29,154 bases of DNA from an uncultured Collinsella sp. (GCA_958445065.1 CAUCQW010000028.1:1-29154); one strand, 5' to 3'. Positions 17,414 through 28,999 are shown, counted from the first letter of the stretch. The notes: a model not told the origin generated them from the sequence alone. Numbers and translations are program-made.

Positions 17414-19011
17414 TGTCCGAAACCCTCAATGCCCAGGATATCGCCAAGAAACTGCAGGAGCAGCTCACGAGCCTCTCCGCGACGGTCGATACGCATGAGG
17501 TTTCAACGGTCGACGAGGTAGGCGACGGCATCGCGCGCGTCTCCGGCCTCAAGAGCGCCATGGCAGGCGAGCTTCTGGAGTTCAAGAGCTCCGATACCGG
17601 TGAGACCGTCTTCGGCCTTGCCCAGAACCTTGACCGTGACGAGGTCGGCGCCGTTCTGTTCGGTGCCGTCGACTCCATCAAGGAAGGCGACGAGTGCCGC
17701 ACCACTGGCCGCATTATGGATATCCCCGTGAGCCGTGCCATGCTCGGCCGCGTCGTCAATCCGCTCGGCCAGCCCATCGACGGCCTGGGCGACATCGTCG
17801 CCACGCACCGTCGCCCCATCGAGTTCAAGGCTCCCGGCGTCATCGATCGTACCCCGGTGTGCGAGCCGGTTCAGACCGGTCTGCTCGCTATCGACTCCAT
17901 GGTGCCTATTGGCCGCGGTCAGCGTGAGCTCATCATCGGCGACCGTAAGACCGGTAAGACCGCCATCGCCATCGACGCTATCCTCAACCAGCGCGGCAAG
18001 GGCATGGTCTGCATCTATGTCGCCATCGGCCAGAAGGCCTCCACGGTTGCCAACATCCGTGAGACCCTCGCTCAGCACGGTGCGCTCGACTACACCATCA
18101 TCGTTTCGGCCACTGCTGCCGATTCCGCCCCTATGCAGTACATCGCGCCTATGGCCGGTGCCGCTATTGGCGAGTTCTTCATGTACAACGGCGAGGACGG
18201 CAAGCCCGCCAGCGAGACCAACCCCGGTGGCCACGTGCTCGTCATCTACGATGACCTGTCCAAGCAGGCCGTGGCCTACCGTCAGATGTCGCTGACGCTG
18301 CATCGTCCGCCCGGACGCGAGGCCTATCCTGGCGACATCTTCTACCTGCACTCTCGTCTGCTCGAGCGTGCCGTCAAGATGTCCAAGAAGAACGGTTACG
18401 GCTCCATGACGGCTCTTCCGATCATCGAGACCCAGGACGGCGACGTCTCGGCCTACATTCCGACCAACGTCATTTCCATTACCGATGGTCAGATCTACCT
18501 GCAGTCCGAACTCTTCTTCCAGGGCCAGCGCCCGGCAGTCGACGTGGGCATTTCCGTGTCCCGCGTCGGTGGCGACGCGCAGACCAAGGCTATGAAGCAG
18601 GTCGCCGGCAACCTCCGTCTGGACCTCGCTTCGTACCAGGAGCTCGCCGGCTTTACGCAGTTCGGCTCCGACCTCGACGAGGCTACTCAGAAGCAGCTGA
18701 CCCATGGTGCCCGCATGACCGAGCTCCTGAAGCAGCCGCGTTACAAGCCGTTTGAGGTTGGCGAGCAGATCGTTACGCTGTTCGCTGGCAACGAGGGCTT
18801 CCTGGATGACCTGGAGATCGCCGACGTGCTGCCTTTCCGTGCCGAGCTCATCGAGTACATGGACAATGGCTTTGGCTCGCTGCTCGACAAGGTTCGCGCC
18901 AAGAAGATCGATGATGACACCAAGGCTGAGCTCTTGCGCGTCATCGGCGACTTCAAGCAGCAGTTCATGGCCAAGCACCATTCGGATGTTTCTGGATCAG
19001 AGGAGAACTAA
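17413..19011 (+). CDS. atpA: F1Fo ATP synthase subunit alpha
   Basis: Non-catalytic nucleotide-binding subunit of the F1 hexamer, 532 aa. The N-terminal beta barrel carries DGIARVSGL (residues 38-46), the P-loop GDRKTGKT is at 176-183, and the C-terminal helical domain ends in an acidic tail. TAATG overlaps the atpH stop, and GGAGG lies just ahead. A 492-codon frame on the opposite strand is a coding shadow. Confidence 0.98.
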   Translation: MSETLNAQDIAKKLQEQLTSLSATVDTHEVSTVDEVGDGIARVSGLKSAMAGELLEFKSSDTGETVFGLAQNLDRDEVGAVLFGAVDSIKEGDECRTTGRIMDIPVSRAMLGRVVNPLGQPIDGLGDIVATHRRPIEFKAPGVIDRTPVCEPVQTGLLAIDSMVPIGRGQRELIIGDRKTGKTAIAIDAILNQRGKGMVCIYVAIGQKASTVANIRETLAQHGALDYTIIVSATAADSAPMQYIAPMAGAAIGEFFMYNGEDGKPASETNPGGHVLVIYDDLSKQAVAYRQMSLTLHRPPGREAYPGDIFYLHSRLLERAVKMSKKNGYGSMTALPIIETQDGDVSAYIPTNVISITDGQIYLQSELFFQGQRPAVDVGISVSRVGGDAQTKAMKQVAGNLRLDLASYQELAGFTQFGSDLDEATQKQLTHGARMTELLKQPRYKPFEVGEQIVTLFAGNEGFLDDLEIADVLPFRAELIEYMDNGFGSLLDKVRAKKIDDDTKAELLRVIGDFKQQFMAKHHSDVSGSEEN

Positions 19012-19016
19012 GCCCC

Positions 19017-21379
<2,363 letters not shown>

Positions 21380-21382
21380 GTT

Positions 21383-21775
21383 ATGCGTATCCGCATCGTG
21401 TGCCCCGTGAGCTGCGCCTATGAGGGCGACGCTGCGTTTGTGTCGATTCCGTCCACGGATGGCGAGTTTGGCGTTCTGCCTGCTCACTCCAGCGAGATCT
21501 GCACGATCGACCGCGGTTACGTTCGCGTTTCCGATAAGGCCATGGGCACTGTCGACCACACGTTTGCCGTGGCCGGCGGCTATGCCCAGGTTGCGGACGA
21601 TGTCGTGACCGTTCTCGCCGAGCGCGCTTGCGATTTGGCGACCGTCGATGCCGACAAGCTTAAAGCTGATATTCAAGGTTTTGAAGAGAAGCTGGGTAAT
21701 TTGTCGGAGGATGATGCACGCCGCGCCTACCTCTATAATGAAATCGCATGGTGTAAGCTCAAGCTTGCCCAATAG
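21383..21775 (+). CDS. atpC: F1Fo ATP synthase subunit epsilon
   Basis: Rotor subunit that binds gamma and can inhibit ATP hydrolysis; 130 aa. The beta-sandwich carries PSTDGEFGVLPAHS (residues 23-36) and VAGGYAQVADDVVTVLAE, and a two-helix tail follows. It starts 3 bp after the atpD stop codon and is followed by a strong terminator, so the operon ends here. Confidence 0.95.
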   Translation: MRIRIVCPVSCAYEGDAAFVSIPSTDGEFGVLPAHSSEICTIDRGYVRVSDKAMGTVDHTFAVAGGYAQVADDVVTVLAERACDLATVDADKLKADIQGFEEKLGNLSEDDARRAYLYNEIAWCKLKLAQ

Positions 21776-21811
21776 TCAAACGATTTAGCGTTCGACCATT
21801 TGCGAACACAT

Positions 21812-21850
21812 CATGCCCGGGATGGCCCAGCCACCCCGGGCATGCTTTTT
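21812..21850 (+). terminator. Rho-independent terminator of the ATP synthase operon
   Basis: CATGCCCGGG (21812-21821) pairs perfectly with CCCGGGCATG (21835-21844) and is followed by CTTTTT. It lies only 14 bp ahead of the murA start, so murA either has read-through transcription or a promoter inside this short gap. Confidence 0.85.
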
Positions 21851-21863
21851 GAAAGGGTAGACC

Positions 21864-23147
21864 TTGGATATTATCCGCGTTGAGGGTGGCCACGCCATCG
21901 GAGGCTCCGTGCCCGTTTCAGGCGCCAAGAACTCCGCGCTCAAACTCATGGCGGCAACGCTTCTGGCGCCGGGCAAGACGACGCTGCAGAACGTGCCCGA
22001 TATTTCCGATGTCCACGTGATGGGCAAGGTGCTCAAAGGCATGGGCGCTACGATCGATGTTCTCGACGAGCACACGCTCGAGATTGATACCTCTCAGGTC
22101 GATTCATGGGAGGCCCCCTACGAGCTCGTTGCCAAGATGCGCGCTTCCACCGCCGTCATGGGACCCCTGCTGGGCCGCTTCCATCGCGCCAAAATTGCCA
22201 TGCCGGGCGGCTGCAACCTGGGTGCTCGCAAGATCGATATGCACATTCTTGGTCTTGAGGCCCTGGGCGTTGAGTTCGATACCGCCCACGGTTACATCAA
22301 CGCTAATGCGCCCCAAGGTCTGCGCGGTACCACCGTCACGCTCGAGTTCGCCAGCGTCGGTGCGACCGAGAACCTCATCATGGCCTCTGTGCGCGCACAG
22401 GGCACCACGGTTATCGACAATGCCGCCCGCGAGCCCGAGATCGTCGATCTCGCCAACATGCTCAACGAGATGGGCGCTAAGATTGTCGGCGCCGGTACGC
22501 CTGTCGTGACCATCGAGGGCGTGGAAGAGCTGCATCCTGTTACCCATCGCGTAGTGGGCGACCGAATCGAGGCCGGTACCTTTATCGTTGCCGGTGCGTT
22601 GATGGCCGACGATCGCGGTGTCGACGTCACGGGTTTTTGCCCCATTCACTTGGGCATGGTGCTCAAGAAGATGGAGCTCATGGGTATCGACTGCGAGCGC
22701 GTCGAGGATGGCGTCCATGTGAACCGTGCCGAGCGTATCAAGCCGGTCGACATCCAGACGCTTCCGTTCCCCGGCTTCCCGACGGACATGCAGGCACAGA
22801 TTATGGTACTCTCCGCCCTTGCCGACGGCAGTTCCGTTATTACCGAGAACATCTTCGAGAATCGCTTTATGTTTGCCTCTGAGCTGGTGCGCATGGGTGC
22901 CGACATTCGTATCGAGAGTCATCATGCCATGATTCATGGCGTCAAGGGCTTCTCGGGCGCACAGGTTACCTCGCCCGATCTGCGTGGCGGAGCGGCCCTC
23001 GTCGTAGCGGGCTTGATCGCCGACGGGACGACCGAGGTTTCGGCCATCCATCACATCAAGCGCGGCTACGAGCAGTTTGTCGAAAAGCTGCAGGCGCTCG
23101 GCGCGCATGTCGAGCATGCTACCGTCCCCGATCCCGCCATCTACTAA
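21864..23147 (+). CDS. murA: UDP-N-acetylglucosamine 1-carboxyvinyltransferase
   Basis: First committed enzyme of peptidoglycan synthesis, transferring enolpyruvate from PEP to UDP-GlcNAc. The start is TTG, with GAAAGGG at 21851-21857. The protein is 427 aa. The N-terminal signature SGAKNSALK gives K22, and the catalytic loop PGGCNLGARKIDMHI has Cys at 117, the residue attacked by fosfomycin, so a sensitive enzyme is predicted. It follows atpC, an arrangement also known in Bacillus. Confidence 0.97.
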   Translation: MDIIRVEGGHAIGGSVPVSGAKNSALKLMAATLLAPGKTTLQNVPDISDVHVMGKVLKGMGATIDVLDEHTLEIDTSQVDSWEAPYELVAKMRASTAVMGPLLGRFHRAKIAMPGGCNLGARKIDMHILGLEALGVEFDTAHGYINANAPQGLRGTTVTLEFASVGATENLIMASVRAQGTTVIDNAAREPEIVDLANMLNEMGAKIVGAGTPVVTIEGVEELHPVTHRVVGDRIEAGTFIVAGALMADDRGVDVTGFCPIHLGMVLKKMELMGIDCERVEDGVHVNRAERIKPVDIQTLPFPGFPTDMQAQIMVLSALADGSSVITENIFENRFMFASELVRMGADIRIESHHAMIHGVKGFSGAQVTSPDLRGGAALVVAGLIADGTTEVSAIHHIKRGYEQFVEKLQALGAHVEHATVPDPAIY

Positions 23148-23159
23148 TACAGGTTGCCT

Positions 23160-24395
23160 ATGTTTAATAAAAAGCCCCTCGCGGATACCACCGCCCGAAG
23201 ACCCTCAACTGGTGCACAGGCCAAGATCTACAGTCGCGATAACGTGGCTCGCTATTCCGAGCGCGCTCGCCAACGTCGTCGTAGCCACACGATTCGTCAC
23301 GTCGCGCTCATTGTCGTGCTTGGCGTGCTGCTGAGTGCCACTACCGCTGCCGGCCTGTGGTTTGCCACCATTATGGGCAAGCTCGGCGATTCTAATGTCA
23401 TTACCGACAATCTGCGTCGGGTTCTGGTTGACACCGATGAGGCTAAGGATCCGTTCTACGTGCTGCTTCTTGGCACTGACGGCCGTCCGGGCGAGGATAC
23501 GTATCGTGCCGACTCGATTATCCTGGCACGCATCGACCCCACGCAAAAGCAGGCGACGCTCATTTCCGTTCCGCGCGACACCAAGGTCGAGTACAAGGGT
23601 GAGACCATGAAGATCAACGCCTGCCATACCGTTGGCGGCGCCGAGGCCATGGTCGAGGCGGTCAACGAGCTGTGCGGTGTTCAGATTTCCCACTATGCCG
23701 AGGTCAGCTTCGACGGTATGCAGGCGCTGATTGATTCGGTTGGCGGTATCGACATTAACGCAACCGATGATGTTGACGACCCCGAGCACCTGGATATTAA
23801 GATTACCGCTGGCCAGCAGCATATGGACGGTGCCACCGCCCTTACCTATGCCCGCTGCCGCTACACCTATGCCGACGGCGATTACACGCGCATGCGCCAC
23901 CAGCGTCAGGTGCTTGGCGCCCTTGCCAACCAGATTCTTAATAACTTCGATGCCACGAAGATCTTTGGCCTGGTTAATTCGCTGTCCGATATGCTCGTAA
24001 CCGATATGAGCGTTCAGGATATCGTGGCTACGGTCAACGCCATGCGCGGTATGGATGTCGACGGTATCTACTCGGCCAACCTGCCCTCGTACGCCGACGA
24101 CAGCACCATGATCGACGGTGTGAGCTACGTCTTTGTCTACGAGGACGAGCTCAAGGAAATGATGGAGCGCGTCGATGCCGGCAAGGATCCCAAGGGTCCC
24201 AACACCATGGGTCTTTCCGACGGTTCCAGCTCTACGATCGGCGACCTGAACAACAACACGTCTGACGACTACGCAAACGGTACCGCAACCTCATCGGTCA
24301 GCTCTGACGATTCCGATGACTCAGGCGATTCGAGCGATTCGGACTACTACGAAGAGCCCACCGGCGACGGCAACGGCTACGAAGCCAACTATTAG
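23160..24395 (+). CDS. LytR-CpsA-Psr family cell-wall glycopolymer ligase
   Basis: LCP enzymes attach teichoic-acid-like or capsular polymers to peptidoglycan from the outer face of the membrane. From the ATG at 23160 (an in-frame TTG lies 6 bp earlier) the protein is 411 aa. A short basic cytoplasmic head is followed by one membrane helix at about 47-70. The LCP core has LLLGTDGRPGEDTYRADSI (residues 102-120), ISVPRDTKVEY with the conserved Arg-Asp (139-140), and a later ALTYARCRYTYADGDYTRMRHQ segment. The last 60 residues are Ser/Asp/Gly-rich and disordered-looking. It follows murA by 12 bp, which fits a cell-wall pair. Confidence 0.92.
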   Translation: MFNKKPLADTTARRPSTGAQAKIYSRDNVARYSERARQRRRSHTIRHVALIVVLGVLLSATTAAGLWFATIMGKLGDSNVITDNLRRVLVDTDEAKDPFYVLLLGTDGRPGEDTYRADSIILARIDPTQKQATLISVPRDTKVEYKGETMKINACHTVGGAEAMVEAVNELCGVQISHYAEVSFDGMQALIDSVGGIDINATDDVDDPEHLDIKITAGQQHMDGATALTYARCRYTYADGDYTRMRHQRQVLGALANQILNNFDATKIFGLVNSLSDMLVTDMSVQDIVATVNAMRGMDVDGIYSANLPSYADDSTMIDGVSYVFVYEDELKEMMERVDAGKDPKGPNTMGLSDGSSSTIGDLNNNTSDDYANGTATSSVSSDDSDDSGDSSDSDYYEEPTGDGNGYEANY

Positions 24396-24396
24396 A

Positions 24397-24424
24397 GTTA
24401 CGCGGGCTTACCAGCCCGCGTAAC
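24397..24424. other. Perfect hairpin with TACC loop after the LCP gene
   Basis: GTTACGCGGGCT (24397-24408) pairs perfectly with AGCCCGCGTAAC (24413-24424) around TACC. There is no T-run. Its position and loop match those of the hairpin at 8834-8857, but the stem sequence is different. Confidence 0.6.
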
Positions 24425-24428
24425 GGCT

Positions 24429-24543
24429 CGACGCTGCGCGCCGCCCAGAGCGACAATTTGTCATTCAAAAGGCAGGGCATGACCAGAAGGTCAATGCCCT
24501 GCCTTTTTCATGCCAACTTGTTCGCTCTGGACGTCGCTCGCTG
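24429..24543. repeat. 115-bp palindromic intergenic repeat, copy 2, with terminator core
   Basis: Second copy of the element at 8863-8977. The inner stem joins 24467-24480 to 24494-24507, with the same GACC-AGAA-GGTC cap. Relative to copy 1, one A-T pair of the stem is G-C here (24475 with 24499), the bulged base at 24493 is A instead of T, and one outer-arm base is changed so that a pair is lost. It lies after the LCP gene and ahead of convergent pepT, where a bidirectional terminator makes sense. Confidence 0.8.
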
Positions 24544-24746
24544 ACGTTGATTCAACCAGCGATGTCGTCACTTGCAGTTGGGTAGTCCACTTGGCACTTG
24601 GGGACGTTCCTTATGTGCCGGCAGTTTGGGACACTCCTTGCGTTAAGAGGCTGGCGTGCGTCAACCTGTTCTCGTTGCAGCAAAAAAATCGCCCCGTTCT
24701 CGGTTGAGGACGGGGCGATTCGTCTTTTGGGCTTATGCGGCCAGTC
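24544..24746. other. Intergenic region between convergent LCP and pepT genes
   Basis: No gene is supported. GGCAC (24593-24597) and GTGCC (24615-24619) flank TTGGGGACGTTCCTT, and a related TTTGGGACACTCCTT follows near 24625-24639. The rest is the pepT terminator. Confidence 0.4.
24682..24720 (-). terminator. Rho-independent terminator of pepT
   Basis: ATCGCCCCGT (24688-24697) pairs with ACGGGGCGAT (24710-24719). Read on the - strand, the stem is followed by seven T residues, and it lies about 27 bp after the pepT stop codon. Confidence 0.8.
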
Positions 24747-25994
24747 TTATGCGAAATGGGCGACGAGCTCCTGCAGGACGTCGGTCATCTTGACGAGCGA
24801 GCTGACCGGGACGAACTCGTTGACGCCGTGGTAGCAATAGCCGCCGGTGGAAAGGTTGGGGCAGGGCAGACCGCGGAACGACAGCTGGGCGCCGTCGGTG
24901 CCGCCACGAATCGGCAGCACTTGGGGCTCAACGCCGCAGGCAAGGTAGGCTTCCTTGGCAACATCAATAAGCTCGGGATAGTCACGAACGATCTCGGCCA
25001 TATTTCGATACTGCTGCTTAATCTCGACCGTCACGCGCTCCTCACCCAGACGCTGGTTGAGCATCGAGGCGGCGGCATCAATAAGGTCGAGTTTCTGCTG
25101 GAACTTGGCGGCGTCATGGTCGCGGACGATATAGCGCGCTGTGGCGTGATCGACGGTCGCAGATACACCCTCAAGGTGATAAAAGCCCTCGTAGCCTTCC
25201 GTATACTCCGGGCGCTGCACGTAGGGGAGCAACGCGTTGAAGTCGCAGAACAGATTGCCTGCGTTGACCATACGGCCCTTAGCGTCGCCCGGGTGGATGG
25301 ACTGGCCCTCAAAGCGGACGGTCGCCTCGGCGGCGTTAAAGCACTCCCACTCCAGTTCGCCGATGGGGCCGCCGTCGACCGTGTAGGCGTACTTGCAGCC
25401 AAAGGTATCGATATCCAACAGCTCGGCTCCGTGGCCGATCTCCTCGTCAGGGCAGAAGCAAATGCCGAGTGCGGGATGGGGCAGAGAAGGGTCCTGAGCG
25501 ATACGCGCGACAAGCGACATGATCTCGGCGACGCCTGCCTTGTCGTCCGCGCCCAGCAGCGTGATGCCATCGCTGCAGACCAGGTCCTCACCCGCGAGGT
25601 CATTCAGGGCGGGAAGCTTGGCGGTACTCATGGCAACGGGCTTACCGTCAACCGTGCCGCAGACCAGGTCGCCGCCTTCGTAGTGTACGATGTGCGGCTT
25701 CACGCCGGCGCCCGGTGCAACTTCGGTGGTGTCGAGATGGGCGATCAGGCCCAGGGCGGGCTTGTCCTCAGCGCCCGCACTTGCGGGGATATGCGCGCAG
25801 ACATAGGCGTGCTCGGTCACGTGGGCATCTTCCGCACCAAGCTCGCGCAGCTCTTCAGCCAGCACGTTGGCAAGGTCAAACTGAACGGCGCTCGAGGGTA
25901 CCTGGTCGCAGCTTGCATCCTCGGACTGCGTGTTGATCTGGACGTAGCGCAAAAAGCGTTCAAGGACATCGGGGCTCGTGGTGGTGTTTTCCAT
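24747..25994 (-). CDS. pepT: Peptidase T (tripeptide aminopeptidase)
   Basis: Zinc aminopeptidase of the M20 family that removes the N-terminal residue from tripeptides in the cytoplasm. The start at 25994 is chosen for GGAG upstream and because residues then begin as the family does; an earlier ATG at 26090 would cross the operator palindrome. The 415-aa protein has metal-binding AHLDTTE (H86, D88), GADDKAG (D150) and PDEEIG (E184, E185), the dimerisation domain SIHPGDAKGRMVNA, and GTDGAQLSFRGLPCPNLSTGG with the last His just after. It is transcribed away from the DtxR-family gene. Confidence 0.94.
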   Translation of the reverse strand: MENTTTSPDVLERFLRYVQINTQSEDASCDQVPSSAVQFDLANVLAEELRELGAEDAHVTEHAYVCAHIPASAGAEDKPALGLIAHLDTTEVAPGAGVKPHIVHYEGGDLVCGTVDGKPVAMSTAKLPALNDLAGEDLVCSDGITLLGADDKAGVAEIMSLVARIAQDPSLPHPALGICFCPDEEIGHGAELLDIDTFGCKYAYTVDGGPIGELEWECFNAAEATVRFEGQSIHPGDAKGRMVNAGNLFCDFNALLPYVQRPEYTEGYEGFYHLEGVSATVDHATARYIVRDHDAAKFQQKLDLIDAAASMLNQRLGEERVTVEIKQQYRNMAEIVRDYPELIDVAKEAYLACGVEPQVLPIRGGTDGAQLSFRGLPCPNLSTGGYCYHGVNEFVPVSSLVKMTDVLQELVAHFA

Positions 25995-26042
25995 AAAGAC
26001 CGCTCCAATCTTGGTCGTCGTGTGCAACAAGAACTCTAGCAC

Positions 26043-26060
26043 GGTATGCCACGGCATACC
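26043..26060. promoter_or_regulatory. 18-bp palindrome in the pepT/DtxR-family divergent region
   Basis: GGTATGCC-AC-GGCATACC is a perfect inverted repeat lying between the two divergent starts. A possible -10 for the regulator (TAGAAT) lies at 26078-26083, which would put the palindrome at the -35 region. Palindromes of this size are typical DtxR-family operators, so autoregulation is inferred; the sequence itself does not match a DtxR consensus I know. Confidence 0.6.
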
Positions 26061-26114
26061 ACGACGCTTGGATGGGGTAGAATCAGCCATTGAATGCAGA
26101 AGGGACGGAAGATC

Positions 26115-26537
26115 ATGGATACGACAAATAGCTCGCGCGAACTACATCTGACGGTGGCGAACGAAGACTACTTGGAGTGCATGGTTCGCATTGAAAGCGA
26201 AGAGGGGGAAACCAACGGCGTGCGATCGGTCGACATCGCGCAGCGCCTTGGCGTCTCCAAGGCATCGGTCAATAAAGCGGTTTCGGCGCTCAAGGCATCC
26301 GAGCTTGTCGAGCAATCGCACTACGGCAAGGTAATCCTGACCGATCGCGGTCGCGAGGTCGGCACGGCTATCTGGTACCGTCATCGCCTCATCCGCACGT
26401 TTTTGGTTCAGGAGCTCGGTGTCGAATTTGAGCGAGCCGATTCCGAGGCCTGCATGATGGAGCATGCGCTATCCGAGGACACGATGAGCCGCTGGCTCGC
26501 CTATCTCGAAAAGCAGGGAATCAGCGTCGAGGAATAG
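26115..26537 (+). CDS. DtxR/MntR-family metal-dependent transcriptional regulator
   Basis: Helix-turn-helix repressor that binds DNA when loaded with Fe2+ or Mn2+. From the ATG at 26115 it is 140 aa, with no C-terminal SH3-like domain. The winged helix includes VDIAQRLGVSKASVNKAVSAL (residues 42-62). Metal-site residues are visible: Asp and Glu in NEDYLE (residues 17-22), His in YRHRLI, and the C-x-x-E-H group in EACMMEHALS. Cys resembles DtxR/IdeR, while Asp and Glu resemble MntR, so the metal cannot be named. It is followed 10 bp later by the homocysteine methyltransferase-like gene. Confidence 0.88.
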   Translation: MDTTNSSRELHLTVANEDYLECMVRIESEEGETNGVRSVDIAQRLGVSKASVNKAVSALKASELVEQSHYGKVILTDRGREVGTAIWYRHRLIRTFLVQELGVEFERADSEACMMEHALSEDTMSRWLAYLEKQGISVEE

Positions 26538-26547
26538 CGGGATATAT

Positions 26548-27441
26548 ATGGATACGAGTTATTACAACCGCTTTGGTGCCGAGGAACTTACGCGCCGCTT
26601 GTCGAGCGAGACCTTGTTGGCGCAGGGCCCCATGGGCAGTGTTCTGTTGAGTGAGTACGATGCCGCCGACATTCCACCGGCGTTTTGGAATCTGGCAGAG
26701 CCGCAGACCGTTTCTCGTATCCATCGCTTGTATGTCGCCGCCGGCGCGCAGGTGCTCATTACCAACACCTTTCAGGCATCGAGCTATGCCCTCAAGCACG
26801 ACCAGATTGCGCCGTCCGTGGCGGAGGTCAATCGCGGGGCCGTCGACGATGCCCGCCAGGCGCACCCTCAGCTGCTGCTAGGCTCGATGGGCCCGATCGG
26901 TATTGAGTGGTTTGCCGAGGACTCTGCCGAGTATCGTGAAATCCGAGGCATTGCGCGCGAACAGGCGCACGCCTTGCTCAACGCCGGCGTTGACGGTCTG
27001 CTGATCGAGACGGTGACGTCTATCCGTAATTTGCAGCCCATGCTTGCCGGCGCCCGAGATGCCGCCGATGGCATGCCTGTTCTGGTGAGTTTTGTCGTTG
27101 ACGATAAAGGCGACCTGTTGGGCGATGGCCTCAACATCGAGGCAGCCGTTTTGTACGCCGAAAAACACGGCGCAAACTCGGTTGGTGTTAATTGCTGTTC
27201 GCTTGCGGCCGCGAACACGGCGGTGCCCAGGATGGTTGCATCGGCGACTACTCCCGTCACGGTGCGTCCCAACGTAGGCGATCCGGTCCAGACTCAGGAT
27301 GGCCCCGTATGGCACGAGAACCCCGAAGCTTTCGCGCGCGCATGCATCGAATGGAGACATGCCGGTGCCGCAATGGTGGGCAGTTGCTGTGGAACCACGG
27401 CAATCACTACGGCCGCGATGGCCGAGGCGCTCGATATATAA
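26548..27441 (+). CDS. Homocysteine S-methyltransferase family protein
   Basis: Zn-dependent methyltransferase of 297 aa, about the size of the stand-alone MmuM-type enzymes that methylate homocysteine to methionine. The Zn ligands are conserved: Cys in VNCC (216) and the pair in GSCCGTT (280-281). The N-terminal GPMGSVL and the TNTFQASSYAL segment (residues 72-82) fit the TIM-barrel fold. The domain also occurs at the N-terminus of cobalamin-dependent methionine synthases, so the methyl donor is not certain. Its ribosome binding site is weak (GCGGGA). It is probably cotranscribed with the DtxR-family regulator. Confidence 0.82.
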   Translation: MDTSYYNRFGAEELTRRLSSETLLAQGPMGSVLLSEYDAADIPPAFWNLAEPQTVSRIHRLYVAAGAQVLITNTFQASSYALKHDQIAPSVAEVNRGAVDDARQAHPQLLLGSMGPIGIEWFAEDSAEYREIRGIAREQAHALLNAGVDGLLIETVTSIRNLQPMLAGARDAADGMPVLVSFVVDDKGDLLGDGLNIEAAVLYAEKHGANSVGVNCCSLAAANTAVPRMVASATTPVTVRPNVGDPVQTQDGPVWHENPEAFARACIEWRHAGAAMVGSCCGTTAITTAAMAEALDI

Positions 27442-27446
27442 AGGGC

Positions 27447-27474
27447 AAAACCGCTCCATACGAGGCGGTTTTTT
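27447..27474 (+). terminator. Terminator after the homocysteine methyltransferase-like gene
   Basis: AAAACCGC (27447-27454) pairs with GCGGTTTT (27465-27472) followed by further T residues. It starts 5 bp after the stop codon and ends the two-gene operon. Confidence 0.8.
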
Positions 27475-27598
27475 ATTGCTTGCATGTCCTCGGCAGCATT
27501 TGCCCAAATGGTGAATGCTGGTGCCGGCAGGTTGCCGAGTGCATGTTGCGGGTATACCCCATGCGTACCATGATCCAAACACTGTGAGGTGTCTGCGC
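27475..27598. other. Leader of the phosphohexomutase gene
   Basis: Contains an inverted repeat (CAGCATT/AATGCTG near 27494-27520) and a weak promoter-like pair TTGCCG (27532-27537) and TATACC (27553-27558) at 15 bp. No known riboswitch was recognised. Confidence 0.35.
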
Positions 27599-28999
27599 GT
27601 GTGCGCGATAATTCATTTTGGAACTGACGGTTGGCGCGCTCGCGTCGATGAGGACTTCACTGCCGATAACGTTGCCCGTATCGCCGATGCCGTCGGCGAG
27701 TTGTGGCAAAAGACCAATCCGGGCAAAACGGTATATATAGGGTTCGACACCCGGCCCCTGGCGCGCGAGTTCGCTGAGCTTGCGGCGGGCGTGCTAGCAG
27801 CGCACGGGCTAGACGCCGTGCTCGCTTCGCGACCTGTCCCGACCCCTGCCCTTACGTGGGCGGCGGCTTATGACGGTGAGGCGTGCGGCGCGCTCATGGT
27901 GACGGGGTCCCATCATCCGCAGGGCTATCTGTGCCTCAAGATTCGCATGGGTGACGGCTCGACCGCCAACCAGGATGTCATCGAAGAGCTCGAAGAGACT
28001 ATGGCTCCCGAGCCAATGGGGATCGAGGGGCAATATCGCACCGCGGATATCATTCCTGACTATATGCAGGCGGTGGCATCGTTTGTCGATGCCGAAGCCA
28101 TCCGCGCCGCGCACTTGCGCGTGGTTGTCGATCCCATGGGCGGCGCAGCCCAGGGCTATCTAGCCGACTTGCTGCGCGAGCTTGGCGTTGAGGTGCACGA
28201 GATTCACGCCGGGCAGGCGTCTGACCAAGAAGATATCTGCCCCGACCCCGTTGAACCGTGGGTGGACGCTTGCGAGCGCACGGTTATCGAGGACGGAGCT
28301 TGCGCTGGCCTGGTGACCGACGGCGACGCCGACCGTATCGGCGCGGTTGACGAGCGCGGCAGATATATACATCCGCATCAGATCATGGCGCTCGTTTTGG
28401 GCGACTTGGTTCAATTTCGTAATTTGGAGGGGCGCGTCGTCGTCAATCTTTCATGCTCGACGCTCGTGCGTCGCATTGCCGAGGCGCTTGGCTGCCGCGT
28501 GACCGTCAAACCAGTCGGTTTCAAATATATAGCGGCGGAGATGAAGAAGGGCGGCGTCCTCATGGGCGGCGAAGAAGCCGGTGGTATCGGCATCGCCGCG
28601 CATATGCCCGAGCGCGATGGAATCCTCGCCTGTCTGATTCTGTGTGAGCTTATGGCAAAGACGGACGCGCCTTTGGGCGTTCTGGTCGACCAACTCGAGG
28701 ACAGTTTTGGTAAGACGAGTTACGGTCGACGCGACTTGCGCCTTGAGGCCGAAGATGCCGAAACGTTACGAACCCTGCTGCCGGGCGTAAACCCCAAGTC
28801 GATTTGTGGCAAGGTGCCGCAAAACGTTAGTCATATGGACGGCTTGCGTCTGTCATTCGAGGATGACACGTGGCTGCTGGTCCGTCCTAGCGGGACCGAA
28901 CCAGTGGTGCGCGTCTACGCCGAGGGGTTCTCGGTGGAAGAACGTGATGAGTTGCTCGATGCTGGCTGTGCTTTAGCTAGGGGGACGTATCCGCTTTAA
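27599..28999 (+). CDS. Phosphoglucomutase/phosphomannomutase family protein
   Basis: Alpha-D-phosphohexomutase that shifts phosphate between C1 and C6 of a hexose, feeding glycan precursor synthesis. The GTG at 27599 has GAGGT at 27586-27590 and gives 466 aa beginning close to HFGTDGWRA, the family's opening motif. The catalytic phosphoserine loop is TGSHHP (S104), the Mg2+ site DGDADR is at 241-246, the sugar-binding loop EEAGG at 325-329, and the phosphate-binding RPSGTEP near the C-terminus. Family members usually have SHNP; His replaces Asn here. The substrate (glucose, mannose or glucosamine phosphate) cannot be settled from sequence. Confidence 0.9.
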   Translation: MCAIIHFGTDGWRARVDEDFTADNVARIADAVGELWQKTNPGKTVYIGFDTRPLAREFAELAAGVLAAHGLDAVLASRPVPTPALTWAAAYDGEACGALMVTGSHHPQGYLCLKIRMGDGSTANQDVIEELEETMAPEPMGIEGQYRTADIIPDYMQAVASFVDAEAIRAAHLRVVVDPMGGAAQGYLADLLRELGVEVHEIHAGQASDQEDICPDPVEPWVDACERTVIEDGACAGLVTDGDADRIGAVDERGRYIHPHQIMALVLGDLVQFRNLEGRVVVNLSCSTLVRRIAEALGCRVTVKPVGFKYIAAEMKKGGVLMGGEEAGGIGIAAHMPERDGILACLILCELMAKTDAPLGVLVDQLEDSFGKTSYGRRDLRLEAEDAETLRTLLPGVNPKSICGKVPQNVSHMDGLRLSFEDDTWLLVRPSGTEPVVRVYAEGFSVEERDELLDAGCALARGTYPL

